From an uncultured Dorea sp. (GTDB taxonomy: Bacteria > Bacillota > Clostridia > Lachnospirales > Lachnospiraceae), in assembly GCA_948844705.1 (NCBI GenBank), contig CAQNVT010000231.1:1-20286 (forward strand): a DNA stretch of 20,286 nucleotides, in the 5' to 3' direction. Positions 1-7,746 of this stretch are shown piece after piece. Numbering within the stretch: the first letter of the stretch is position 1; every line of letters begins with the position of its first letter. The notes under the pieces are model-generated. The model saw nothing but the letters and a program-made list of their open reading frames with translations. It searched no databases and was not told the origin of the DNA. The translations under genes were made by a program, and so were the position numbers.

Positions 1-225
1 CATCTTTACGATATCATCTTTTTCGCGGTATCCGACATTGATCACGGAATTGGCATTGTAGAAATTACCTTTCTGTGTATTCAGGCTTGCGATATCAAGA
101 CGCTGTCTCGTATATCCCGGCGTATTTATATTTGCAATATTCTGACCGGTAACATCAAGTGCACGCTGACTTGCAGCCATTCCAAGCTGTGCAGTTGTAA
201 AACCGGCAAATGTAGAACGTATCAT
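1..225 (-). CDS. flgK: Flagellar hook-associated protein 1 (FlgK), N-terminal part
   Basis: The reverse strand encodes the first 75 residues of a protein starting MIRSTFAGFTTAQLGMAASQ and continuing through VTGQNIANINTPGYTRQRLD. This is the amphipathic N-terminal helix plus the N-x-N-T-P-G-Y-(S/T) signature of flagellar rod/hook proteins, in the form typical of FlgK. FlgK is exported by the flagellar type III apparatus and forms the junction between hook and filament. The start at 225 is chosen because AGGAGGA lies at 234-240, about eight bases upstream. The gene runs off the left edge, so most of the protein is missing here. It follows flgN by 20 bases, in the usual order flgM-flgN-flgK. Confidence 0.93.
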   Translation of the reverse strand, partial: MIRSTFAGFTTAQLGMAASQRALDVTGQNIANINTPGYTRQRLDIASLNTQKGNFYNANSVINVGYREKDDIVKM

Positions 226-245
226 ATATATCTTCCTCCTGTTTC

Positions 246-716
246 TTATACTGAACGACTTGTAAAGTGGTTGTGTGTAGTGTTGTCATTTTTTCTGCCT
301 GACGCAGAATAAGTGTCCCTGCCCGGTGCATTGCCGGCAAGGGCAGTCTGTATCGTATGAAGGTTTATTTCGATGCTGTCCTTTGCGCTGGCGCTGACAG
401 ACTGCAGCATCTTAACCTGTTCAGACAGCCGGTCAAATAAAGGGGTTAATACAGAAGAGGCATCCTCAGGCGCCTTTTCAAGGATCTGACGGAAGGTAAG
501 GCCGGCCATGCCGAGCCGCTCCTGTTCCTTTTCACGTTTCTGGTCTAATCCCCGCAGACGTAAGACGGCCGCCTGTTCCTTGTGCATACATTCTTCCACA
601 AAGGATACCCTGTTCTTGACGGCAGCGTCAAGCTTTTCCTGCTCGACGGGAATCAGCTCATCAAAAAAATCAATGAATTCTTCCATCAATTTGATGAAAT
701 TTGAAAATTCACTCAT
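246..716 (-). CDS. flgN: FlgN family flagellar export chaperone
   Basis: A 156-residue, almost wholly helical and charged protein: an N-terminal helix FIKLMEEFIDFFDELIPVEQ, a Glu/Lys/Gln-rich middle, and an amphipathic helix near residues 90-130. Length and pattern fit FlgN, the cytoplasmic chaperone that holds FlgK and FlgL unfolded for export. The identification rests on helical pattern and on the flgM-flgN-flgK context, since FlgN sequences diverge strongly. The last ~27 residues are polar and look disordered. The start at 716 is supported by TAGGAGGAT, which overlaps the flgM stop codon (731-733), so the two genes are probably translationally linked. Confidence 0.8.
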   Translation of the reverse strand: MSEFSNFIKLMEEFIDFFDELIPVEQEKLDAAVKNRVSFVEECMHKEQAAVLRLRGLDQKREKEQERLGMAGLTFRQILEKAPEDASSVLTPLFDRLSEQVKMLQSVSASAKDSIEINLHTIQTALAGNAPGRDTYSASGRKNDNTTHNHFTSRSV

Positions 717-730
717 ACTACTGTATCCTC

Positions 731-1036
731 CTATACTAAAAGCATCCTGGATGCAATAGCATATGCATCAACCTGATACGTATTTTCCGAAACCTGATTC
801 TGAAGGTTCTGAAGCTTTTCGGCAGATGCAGTCTGACTAACCTCGGAAGACAGCCGGCGGGAAACAGATTTTGCGAATGTATGCTCCTCGATCTGTCTGG
901 GCTTGGACTGTATGATAAGCGCATCAAACTTGTGCGAATCATTATTCGGTGATACAGCGTAAGGAGCAGGATTTTCTTTTGTATGAATGCGAAAATCTGT
1001 ATAATTTTTAATCATGTTGTTTGTAGTTATTTTCAT
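731..1036 (-). CDS. flgM: Anti-sigma-28 factor FlgM
   Basis: A 101-residue protein starting MKITTNNMIKNY. Its C-terminal third (SAEKLQNLQNQVSENTYQVD, then AYAIASRML) matches the FlgM core, where a helix and the G/N-T-Y-x-V-D-x-x-x-I-A motif bind sigma-28. FlgM holds the flagellar sigma factor inactive until the hook-basal body is complete and FlgM is exported. An in-frame ATG further upstream (1093) exists, but AAAAGGAGTC at 1041-1050 and the family's usual length favour 1036. The first ~60 residues are polar and poorly conserved, as expected for this intrinsically disordered protein. A SigD-type promoter box lies about 45 bases upstream. Confidence 0.88.
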   Translation of the reverse strand: MKITTNNMIKNYTDFRIHTKENPAPYAVSPNNDSHKFDALIIQSKPRQIEEHTFAKSVSRRLSSEVSQTASAEKLQNLQNQVSENTYQVDAYAIASRMLLV

Positions 1037-1081
1037 ACCGGACTCCTTTTCCCAAAACAATATGTTTCTTGTTATACTATA

Positions 1082-1108
1082 ATATCGGCACAAATTTCGG
1101 ATTCATAA
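1082..1108 (-). promoter_or_regulatory. Candidate sigma-28 (SigD-type) promoter of flgM
   Basis: The reverse strand reads GCCGATAT at 1089-1082, identical to the -10 consensus I know for Bacillus subtilis SigD. It lies 45 bases before the flgM start. The matching -35 (TAAA) is poor: TTAT or TATG is present at the 14-15 base spacing. It would let flgM-flgN-flgK be autoregulated by the sigma factor that FlgM inhibits. Confidence 0.45.
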
Positions 1109-1143
1109 CCCAAAATAATAAGAAACGTAACAGGTTTATTTCA

Positions 1144-2247
1144 TTACTTTTTCAAATGGTTCATCAGTACGGAAGGGATATTGTCACAGGAGGCCTGCGT
1201 ACATACGGCTCCGATATTGTATGCGACCATGGGCATTCCGTATACAATACAGGATTCTTTGTCCTGTCCGATGGTGAAGGCCCCCTTCTGGCGCATCTTA
1301 AGGAGTCCGTCTGCTCCGTCCCGTCCCATACCGGTCATGATGATTCCGACCTTGTTGATCGTCACATTCTGTGCAACGGAGGAGAAGAGAACGTCCACAG
1401 AAGGGCTGTGGCCGCTTACCTTGGCTCCGGGGCGGCACTGCACGATATAGTCGCGTCCGGCACGTGCAACCTCCATCTGTTTGCCGCCGGGAGCAATAAG
1501 AGCCAGTCCCGGGCGTATTACGTCTCCGTTCTGAGCTTCGCGGACTTCCATGCTGCAGATCCGGTCAAGCCTTTGTGCATACATGGCGGTGAAGCCCTCC
1601 GGCATATGCTGGGTAATGACGATACCGGGGATATTGGCCGGCAGCTTTTGAAGGACCGCGAGCGTGGCTTCTGTTCCTCCGGTCGAGGCGCCGATGGCGA
1701 TGATCGTAGAATCAAGGACGTTGCGCGAAAGCGGAGGGAACGGCATAGGCTTTGCGGGGCCCTGCTGTCCCGCCGGGGCGCCTGCGGCGCCGCGTGTCTG
1801 CGGGCGTGCATTTAAGGCGGCAGGCGGAGCGGTATTGGGATTCGGGACCCGTACCCTGGCAAGAGAAGCAGCCCTTACCTTTGTGGTAAGTGAACGAAAG
1901 AAATTTTCCTTTGAGTTTGACTGGCTCATATCCGGCTTGCGTACAAAATCAACTGCGCCGGCCGAGAGTGCGTCAAACACGCTGAGGTTTAACGAGGACA
2001 CAAGCACGACGGGAATCGGTGTTTCCGGAAGAAGCTGTTTCAAAAATTCAATTCCGTTAAGCCCCGGCATCTCTACATCCAGAGTCATAACATTGGGCCT
2101 CAGCAGAGGGATCTTCCGTTTCGCATCGTAAGCATTTATTGCATATCCGACTACTTCAACACCTGGCTGGGAAGACAGGTGTTGAATGATCATTTCGCGG
2201 AAAAGGGATGAATCATCTACTACTAGGACTTTGATTGTGTTGGACAT
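1144..2247 (-). CDS. cheB: Chemotaxis protein-glutamate methylesterase CheB
   Basis: A 367-residue response regulator with an esterase domain. The receiver domain (about 5-125) has the acidic pair D11-D12 (VLVVDDSS) and the phospho-acceptor D57 in TLDVEMPG. A Pro/Ala/Gln-rich linker follows (about 130-180). The methylesterase domain has S188 in GASTGG, H214 in TQHMPEG and D310 in GMGRDGADG, which form the known catalytic triad. CheB removes methyl groups from receptor glutamates (and deamidates glutamines) once CheA phosphorylates it. The start at 2247 is chosen over 2325 because GAAAGGAGCC lies just upstream and the conserved receiver begins there. It follows cheR after 74 bases that hold a terminator-like hairpin. 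Confidence 0.95.
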   Translation of the reverse strand: MSNTIKVLVVDDSSLFREMIIQHLSSQPGVEVVGYAINAYDAKRKIPLLRPNVMTLDVEMPGLNGIEFLKQLLPETPIPVVLVSSLNLSVFDALSAGAVDFVRKPDMSQSNSKENFFRSLTTKVRAASLARVRVPNPNTAPPAALNARPQTRGAAGAPAGQQGPAKPMPFPPLSRNVLDSTIIAIGASTGGTEATLAVLQKLPANIPGIVITQHMPEGFTAMYAQRLDRICSMEVREAQNGDVIRPGLALIAPGGKQMEVARAGRDYIVQCRPGAKVSGHSPSVDVLFSSVAQNVTINKVGIIMTGMGRDGADGLLKMRQKGAFTIGQDKESCIVYGMPMVAYNIGAVCTQASCDNIPSVLMNHLKK

Positions 2248-2280
2248 AATGGCTCCTTTCATATTACATATATACAGGGG

Positions 2281-2313
2281 AAAAAGCCGCTCTTGAAATC
2301 TCAAAAGCAGCTT
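2281..2313 (-). terminator. Intra-operon terminator or attenuator between cheR and cheB
   Basis: On the reverse strand AAGCTGCTTTTGA pairs with TTCAAGAGCGGCTT (two G-U wobbles, loop of about three bases) and is followed by TTTTT. It starts nine bases after the cheR stop and ends 34 bases before the cheB start. This has the form of an intrinsic terminator, and could lower cheB expression relative to the upstream genes. Confidence 0.5.
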
Positions 2314-2321
2314 CCTTATTT

Positions 2322-3131
2322 TCAAATCTTTCGGTAGGTTGCAGGCATCAGATACTGATATTTCGTTGCAGATTTATTTATACTCTCCGAGTGTCCGATC
2401 AGGAGATATCCTCCCGGGTTTGTTGCATTGTAGAAGCGGTCTACCAGAGCTTCCTTTGTCTGCTGATCAAAATAAATCATTACGTTCCTGCAGAAAATAA
2501 CGTCAAATTTCAAACGGAACTTAATCGGATCCATCAGATTGAAGGTTCGGAAGATGACATTGGACTTTATTGCCTGGGATACGGTATATGTACCTTTGTC
2601 TACTTGGGTAAAATACTTTTTCTTCCAGCTTGGTGACAGTTCCTTTAAAGAATCTTCATCATAAACCGCATTCGTTGCGGCGTGAAGAGCATTTTGTGAA
2701 ATGTCGGTTGCCAGGACTCGTGTATCCCACATGGAAGCTTTTGCACCGAAATATTCCTTTAACAGTATGGAGATCGTATAAGGCTCCTCTCCGGAGGAAC
2801 AGCCGGCGCTCCATATGCTGAGCACCCGGTCTTTCTTTGTTTTCTCCAGATACGGAAGGATGGTATTTGTAAAAAGTTCAAAATGGGCGCCCTCCCGCAT
2901 AAAAAAGGTATAATTTGTCGTAAGCTTATTCAGCATCAGTTCGAGATCTTCCGGCTTCCGGTTCTTGATCAGATGGTCAATGTACTCCTCGAATGAGGAA
3001 AAGCCCATGGAAAGAATTGTATTCGAAAGACGCCCGGTAATCAGCTGACGCTTTTTAGTCAGGTCAATTCCGTAGTTTTCATGTACGAATTTCACCAGAC
3101 GGTGAAAGTCTTTGTCATTTATCGTTAACAT
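2322..3131 (-). CDS. cheR: Chemotaxis protein methyltransferase CheR
   Basis: A 269-residue protein with the two-part CheR layout. The N-terminal helical domain ends in the TTNYTFFMRE segment (71-80). The SAM-dependent methyltransferase domain carries WSAGCSSGEEPYTI (107-120, SAM-binding loop), VLATDIS, VIFCRNVMIYFD and LLIGHSESI. CheR methylates glutamates of chemoreceptors, opposing CheB. The upstream in-frame ATG at 3182 would overlap cheW. The start at 3131 has AAGGAG about nine bases before it and gives the usual CheR length. It lies 23 bases downstream of cheW, in the order cheA-cheW-cheR-cheB. Confidence 0.95.
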   Translation of the reverse strand: MLTINDKDFHRLVKFVHENYGIDLTKKRQLITGRLSNTILSMGFSSFEEYIDHLIKNRKPEDLELMLNKLTTNYTFFMREGAHFELFTNTILPYLEKTKKDRVLSIWSAGCSSGEEPYTISILLKEYFGAKASMWDTRVLATDISQNALHAATNAVYDEDSLKELSPSWKKKYFTQVDKGTYTVSQAIKSNVIFRTFNLMDPIKFRLKFDVIFCRNVMIYFDQQTKEALVDRFYNATNPGGYLLIGHSESINKSATKYQYLMPATYRKI

Positions 3132-3154
3132 ATTACTAAACTCCTTCGTTTTTA

Positions 3155-3628
3155 TTAAAATGTCTGTACAAGCTGTTCGCAATCTAAAAACAGGATAACG
3201 GAGCGATCACTGGAGGAAACCATTCCATTGATCAGTTTTTGCTGGTTTTCAACCGGAACAGGAGATATCTGACTCTGGTCAATATCCATAACCTGCTGCA
3301 CCGCATCAACAATGATTCCGATCTGAACGGAGTTGATGTTCAGCACGATAATGCAGGTCGAACTCGTGTTGTCAATCGAAGGGTTGCCCATGCGCAGGCG
3401 GATATCAATGATCGGAATGATCTGACCGCGCAGGTTTATGATTCCCGTCACGTAATCCGGCACAAGCGGAAGCATGGTGATCATGTGATTCGTTATGATC
3501 TCGATTACATAATTCGTACTGACGCCGATATTAAGCCCGTTGGAGCTGAATGTTAAAAAACGTTCTGTGGAGGCAACGCCCTCCAGAGTTCCGTCAAATG
3601 TTGTATTTTCTACTGTAGCTGCTGACAT
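3155..3628 (-). CDS. cheW: Chemotaxis coupling protein CheW
   Basis: A 157-residue single-domain CheW protein. It shows the conserved run RFLTFSSNGLNIGVSTNYVI, the loop around the GIINLRGQIIPIIDIRLRMG core (about 62-81), and the C-terminal segment with VQQVMDI and INGMVSS. CheW bridges chemoreceptors and the CheA P5 domain in the signalling array at the membrane. The first ~20 residues are polar and outside the domain. GGAGGAAG precedes the start at 3628. It lies 27 bases after cheA. Confidence 0.95.
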   Translation of the reverse strand: MSAATVENTTFDGTLEGVASTERFLTFSSNGLNIGVSTNYVIEIITNHMITMLPLVPDYVTGIINLRGQIIPIIDIRLRMGNPSIDNTSSTCIIVLNINSVQIGIIVDAVQQVMDIDQSQISPVPVENQQKLINGMVSSSDRSVILFLDCEQLVQTF

Positions 3629-3655
3629 AAATTCTTCCTCCGATTTCTGTACAAT

Positions 3656-5800
3656 TTAATATTGATTATAAAATGCCGCATATAAGGTTCTGATATCCAG
3701 AATAAGGCTGATATTGCCGTCGCCAAGGATCGTACAGCCGCTGATTCCCGAATTCTTGATGTTAAAGTTACCTAAAAATGAAGGAAGCGGTTTTACAACG
3801 ACCTGCTGTTCTCCAAGTAATTCATCCACAAACAGGCAGTAGGACTTGTCGGCAGTCTCTACCCAGAGCAGAATACCGTCCTCAATACTGGTGATCTCAG
3901 TATTGATATTATACAGCTCATGAACTCTGATGATCGGATAAAAATCATCCAGACACTTGATAATCTCATTGCCGTTTGAATCAAGGATGACATCCTCCTT
4001 TTGTGCCTTGAAGGATTGGCGTATATTTGCGATCGGAATCGTGAACATGGATTTTCCTACGGAAACCTCCATGCCGTCTGCGATTGCCATTGTAAGCGGG
4101 ATCTTAAGCGTCGTACAGCTTCCCTTTCCGACCTCGCTGGAAAGAGAGATGGTGCCGCCCACAGATTCTACGTTTTTCTTTACTACATCCATGCCTACGC
4201 CCCGGCCGGAGAATTCCGTAACCTCTTCATTCGTAGAAAAACCGGGGAGCATGAGCAATGCAAGCGCTTCTTTTTGCGAATATTCGCTGGCCGGTTTTGT
4301 GAGGATTCCGTTGCGTTCGGCTTTTGCAAGGATCTTTTCCGGATCCATGCCCTGGCCGTCGTCGCTGATGGAAATGATAACCTCGCTTCCGGTATGTGCG
4401 GCCGACAGGACGATCTCACCCTGCGGGTTCTTGCCGGCAGCAATACGGTCTTCTACATTTTCCTCAATGCCGTGATCCATGGAGTTGCGGACAATGTGCA
4501 TGATCGGATCGCCGATACTGTCTACGATCGTCTTGTCTACTTCCGTATTCTCACCTATAATAGTAAGCCTTACGTCTTTGTTGAGCTTTTTCTTCATATC
4601 TCTTACGATACGGTTCATCTTCTGGAAGGTTCCGGATACAGGCACCATTCGAAGAGACATGGCAATATCCTGAAGCTCGTCGGTAAGCTTCCGAAGCTGA
4701 CGCGCAGATTTTAAGAAGTTGTCTAGCTTTAAATTCTGCAGGTCGGGCGAGGACGTAACCATGGATTCCGTGATAACGATCTCGCCGACGATTGCAACCA
4801 GGCTGTCAAGCTTTGACAGGTTTACACTGATCAGGCTTGTTTTTGCCGGGGCGCTGTTATGTGCGGCAGGAGCTGCGCTCTGAGACGGAGCCGTCTTCTG
4901 GGCCGGAGCCTTTTGGGCAGGCGACGGAGAAGCAGCCGGAGATGCATTTCCGGAGGCATCGTTCTCGGCCGGTGACTCGCCGGAGGTATCCGGAGCCTGT
5001 TTTTCCTTTTTAAGAGCGGCGTTTTCCATAACCTCATAAGTTTCCACGCTGTTTTGCTCTTTGATTACGCGAAGCGCTCTTTCAACATTTTCCTGGGAGG
5101 AAAGCGCGACATAAAAACCGTTTTCAATTATAGATTCGGACGAATCACCGTTCGTCTCCACGTCCTCCGGATAAAACTTAAAATCAAGCTCAATATCCCT
5201 GAGTGCGGTGACGATCATAAAAGCACGCAGATGCTCCATGCCGGAGCCCTGTTCAAAGAAGATCCTTATAAAATAAGGAAGATCGCTGTCGGGAGCCCCT
5301 GCAAGCTCCTGATTGATAATGGCAATAGCCTGCTCGTCGGCTGTATTGTCAGAAGTCTTTTCGCCGTCGGCGGAACCGCTGTCAGAGGAACTGTCTTTCG
5401 AGCCGCTGATTTTTTTCAAAAAACTATTAATATTTGTTATGATTGGGTCGATATTAGTGCTGAGAGGCTCATCGTTTTCGATTTTTTCAACTTCGCTTCG
5501 AAGAGCGTCCGTCGACTGGAACATCAGGCTGAAAAGTTCGTTTTTGTGAGATTCATCCATAGAGTCCAGTCCGTTTTCACGAATATAGAAAAACAAATCT
5601 TCTATATGATGTGCGATTTCCATAAGTGAGGAGAATTCCATCATAGCCGATGATCCTTTGATCGTGTGCATGCTGCGGAAGATTTCATTGACGTCATTGG
5701 TGGTGAAATCTTTATTTTTTTCTGCTTCGATCAGAAGTTCATCAAGCTGCTCCAAAAGAGTGTTTGTTTCATAGAGATACATTTCAAGCATGTTATCCAT
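3656..5800 (-). CDS. cheA: Chemotaxis histidine kinase CheA
   Basis: A 714-residue kinase with the full domain set. The P1 HPt domain has the phospho-accepting H45 in RSMHTIKGSS. A divergent P2-like domain lies at about 155-260, followed by a Pro/Ala/Ser-rich linker (about 270-320) and the P3 dimerisation helices (about 325-400). The P4 ATPase domain has the N box around N439 (HIVRNSMDHG), the G1 box DDGQGM (480-485) and the G2 box GRGVGMD (532-538). The CheW-like P5 domain spans about 565-714. It autophosphorylates under receptor control and feeds CheB and CheY; no cheY is in the window. AAGGTGG at 5811-5817 supports the start. It heads the minus-strand cluster and is divergent from the gene at 5915. 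Confidence 0.96.
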   Translation of the reverse strand: MDNMLEMYLYETNTLLEQLDELLIEAEKNKDFTTNDVNEIFRSMHTIKGSSAMMEFSSLMEIAHHIEDLFFYIRENGLDSMDESHKNELFSLMFQSTDALRSEVEKIENDEPLSTNIDPIITNINSFLKKISGSKDSSSDSGSADGEKTSDNTADEQAIAIINQELAGAPDSDLPYFIRIFFEQGSGMEHLRAFMIVTALRDIELDFKFYPEDVETNGDSSESIIENGFYVALSSQENVERALRVIKEQNSVETYEVMENAALKKEKQAPDTSGESPAENDASGNASPAASPSPAQKAPAQKTAPSQSAAPAAHNSAPAKTSLISVNLSKLDSLVAIVGEIVITESMVTSSPDLQNLKLDNFLKSARQLRKLTDELQDIAMSLRMVPVSGTFQKMNRIVRDMKKKLNKDVRLTIIGENTEVDKTIVDSIGDPIMHIVRNSMDHGIEENVEDRIAAGKNPQGEIVLSAAHTGSEVIISISDDGQGMDPEKILAKAERNGILTKPASEYSQKEALALLMLPGFSTNEEVTEFSGRGVGMDVVKKNVESVGGTISLSSEVGKGSCTTLKIPLTMAIADGMEVSVGKSMFTIPIANIRQSFKAQKEDVILDSNGNEIIKCLDDFYPIIRVHELYNINTEITSIEDGILLWVETADKSYCLFVDELLGEQQVVVKPLPSFLGNFNIKNSGISGCTILGDGNISLILDIRTLYAAFYNQY

Positions 5801-5818
5801 AATATTAGTACCACCTTA

Positions 5819-5859
5819 TCTAATGTTCTAATGTGTATAAAATTAGTAATCTTTATACA
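5819..5859. promoter_or_regulatory. Operator-like direct and inverted repeats in the cheA divergent spacer
   Basis: The 114-base spacer between cheA and the divergent gene holds a tandem repeat TCTAATGT-TCTAATGT (5819-5834), directly overlapping a dyad TGTATAAA - 10 bases - TTTATACA (5834-5841 and 5852-5859). I see no convincing promoter hexamer pair in either direction. The repeats could be a regulator site, but the spacer is AT-rich and chance matches are possible. Confidence 0.3.
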
Positions 5860-5914
5860 TATATCGTCAGTATGGTGGAAAAGGATAAGAGTAAATTTCA
5901 GAGTAGGTGAAAAA

Positions 5915-7336
5915 ATGTCAAATATTTTAAAAGTAACAACTCCGACAACCGGATATGACAATAATGCAATCAGGCAGAACTCGCCTCAGCAGGCGGAGGA
6001 TATGAGTATTAAGAATCCGGTGGATCCGAACCGGGTCGGGCGGTCAGACGGAAGGAATCAGGCGGATAACAAGCACGATGCCGCGCAGAAGGGTATTTCC
6101 GCCGATTCTAATTTCGGTAATTTTGTGCAGACGCTTAAGGATCTGCCGAGACTTCAGGACATCATGACAAAGATGGTATTCGGGGGAATGGCAAATGTGG
6201 TAGAATCCGGAGTCGGCAAAGGAACCGCGGAGGAGATACAGGCTCTGTTTGAGATGCTTAATATGTCGCAGGATGAGCTTGTGGAATTTATGAAGAATCA
6301 GATGACGGGAGCGAACCGTCTGCAAGGGCCGCTGTTCGATATGCTGAGACAGGTTATGGATGAAGCGACGACGGTAGAGCTTAAGGCAGGAATTTTGGAT
6401 TTCCTGAAAAAATATAACGATATGTCATCCGGGAAGCATCTTCTTCAGAATATTAAGGACGGCCTTAAGGAGATGGAGGGCTACATGTTCAGAAGCGACA
6501 GAGAGGGGCTTCAGAGGCTTGCGGCGAAGCTCCGTCCCTACAGCATGCAGGCAAATGCGGCGAATGCAAAGCTTCTGAAGGGGGAGATCATACCTTATCT
6601 TGGAAGATACATATCGGAGACGAGAGATATGGGGAAGATCAGAGATCTGGTAAGTCTTCTGGCGCTCAATACATCAAGATATGAGAGCGGAAATGTCGAC
6701 AATGTGGTCCAGGCATTTCTGCGTCTGATGGATTTCCCGGCTTTCCAGAAGCAGTTTGCCGGCATGACGGCGGCGGATTTTAAGGCGATGCTTATGAATG
6801 TTGATTTTGACAGGGCGGCGGGAAAGATGCCGTGGGTGGACAATCTTCTGAATATTATGCAGGCCGGCATAAAGGGGGAAGCAGGCGTCGAGAACAGAGA
6901 AGCATTTCTCAATGTTATGAAGGCTATGCTTGTAAACGAAAGTGTATACATGCCGGTTATGCATGCCATGATCCCGGCGGTTCTTGACGGTGTTCCGATG
7001 TTTGCGGAGATGTGGGTCGATCCGGACGAGGAATCCGGCAATCCCGGTTCAACCGAAAAAGGAATCAAGCTTTTGATCAAATTCGACCTGAAAGATGTTG
7101 GCTTTTTTGACATGATGATGTATTATGAAAAAGGGAAGATGGATATGCTGATTCATTATCCGGAGGAGCTTAAGGAGCACGAGAGCGATATCCGGGACGG
7201 TATCCGCAAAATCATGAGCCGGAACCATCTGGAGCTTGAGTATCTTGCCGTGGAGCAGGGGAAAGAGTCCATTCCGGTGTCCGCTGCATTCCCGAAGATA
7301 TTTGAAAGGAGAAATTCGGTCAATGTCACAATATGA
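5915..7336 (+). CDS. FliK-like flagellar protein (YlqG-like), uncharacterised
   Basis: A 473-residue protein with a polar, probably disordered first ~70 residues, a long helical middle (about 75-380), and a C-terminal alpha/beta segment (about 385-460) containing LLIKFDLKDVGFFDMMMYYE, then IHYPEELKEH and a helix. That last part resembles the hook-length-control (FliK) C-terminal fold, which precedes an interaction with FlhB. Two things support this role: the next gene, overlapping it by 14 bases, is a stand-alone FlhB tail, and the pair lies beside chemotaxis genes. Bacillus has a similar ylqG-ylqH pair. The start at 5915 (MSNILKV) follows a weak site, GTAGGTGA; the frame is open upstream but would overlap cheA. 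No signal peptide or membrane segment is visible. The assignment is by fold pattern and context only. Confidence 0.6.
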   Translation: MSNILKVTTPTTGYDNNAIRQNSPQQAEDMSIKNPVDPNRVGRSDGRNQADNKHDAAQKGISADSNFGNFVQTLKDLPRLQDIMTKMVFGGMANVVESGVGKGTAEEIQALFEMLNMSQDELVEFMKNQMTGANRLQGPLFDMLRQVMDEATTVELKAGILDFLKKYNDMSSGKHLLQNIKDGLKEMEGYMFRSDREGLQRLAAKLRPYSMQANAANAKLLKGEIIPYLGRYISETRDMGKIRDLVSLLALNTSRYESGNVDNVVQAFLRLMDFPAFQKQFAGMTAADFKAMLMNVDFDRAAGKMPWVDNLLNIMQAGIKGEAGVENREAFLNVMKAMLVNESVYMPVMHAMIPAVLDGVPMFAEMWVDPDEESGNPGSTEKGIKLLIKFDLKDVGFFDMMMYYEKGKMDMLIHYPEELKEHESDIRDGIRKIMSRNHLELEYLAVEQGKESIPVSAAFPKIFERRNSVNVTI

Positions 7337-7691
7337 TGATGTGTTGAATAAAAAGGCCGTCGCGCTCAGGTACGATGAAAATAAGGACGCGGCGCCGGTG
7401 ATCGTTGCTTCCGGTCTTGGATATATGGCGGAGAGGATCGTGGAAATGGCGAATGAGAACGGTGTCCCCGTGTATGAAGATAATTCGCTTGCCACGGTGC
7501 TTACGCAGCTTGACCTGGGGACTCCGATTCCGGAGGAGCTTTATCAGGCGATCGTTGATATATATGCGTATTTTTTGAAATATACGCCGAAATATTCTGT
7601 GGAAGAGCATGAGGCTATGAAGGCCGCAGCCGAGGCCGAAGCAGCAGCCGGGGAACAGGGAGAAGCAGAGCAGCCGGGAGAGGGCGCTTAA
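7323..7691 (+). CDS. Stand-alone FlhB C-terminal domain protein (YlqH/FlhB2-like)
   Basis: A 122-residue soluble protein aligning with the cytoplasmic tail of FlhB/EscU: KKAVALRYDENKDAAPVIVA, then YMAERIVEMANENGVPVYED, then IPEELYQAIVDIYAYFLK. In FlhB this tail begins at the self-cleaving N-P-T-H motif; here the sequence starts just after that point and the motif is absent, as are all membrane helices. FlhB tails switch export specificity through contact with FliK, so a free copy next to a FliK-like gene suggests a role in export control. The final ~25 residues are Ala/Glu-rich. AAGGAG lies within the end of the preceding gene, and the 14-base overlap implies coupled translation. Confidence 0.82.
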   Translation: MSQYDDVLNKKAVALRYDENKDAAPVIVASGLGYMAERIVEMANENGVPVYEDNSLATVLTQLDLGTPIPEELYQAIVDIYAYFLKYTPKYSVEEHEAMKAAAEAEAAAGEQGEAEQPGEGA

Positions 7692-7698
7692 GATACAG

Positions 7699-7746
7699 TC
7701 CGGGACGGAGCAAATTTGGATTTGCTCCGTCCCGGATGATTTTTTA
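7699..7746 (+). terminator. Intrinsic terminator after the FlhB-tail gene
   Basis: A perfect 17-bp stem, TCCGGGACGGAGCAAAT at 7699-7715 and its complement at 7720-7736, with loop TTGG, is followed by TGATTTTTTA. It starts seven bases after the stop codon of the upstream gene. The T run is only on the plus-strand side, so it ends the plus-strand transcript. Its outer arm is nearly the same as that of the palindrome at 15947-15990. Confidence 0.88.

Noticed and set aside
1069..1815. Long plus-strand open frame (248 codons) opposite cheB
   Set aside because: It lies antisense to an unmistakable CheB, has no ribosome site and no recognisable protein pattern; it is a by-product of codon bias on the other strand.
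5861..5868. GACGATAT on the minus strand ahead of cheA as a SigD promoter
   Set aside because: It is one base off the -10 consensus and no TAAA-like -35 lies at the right distance.
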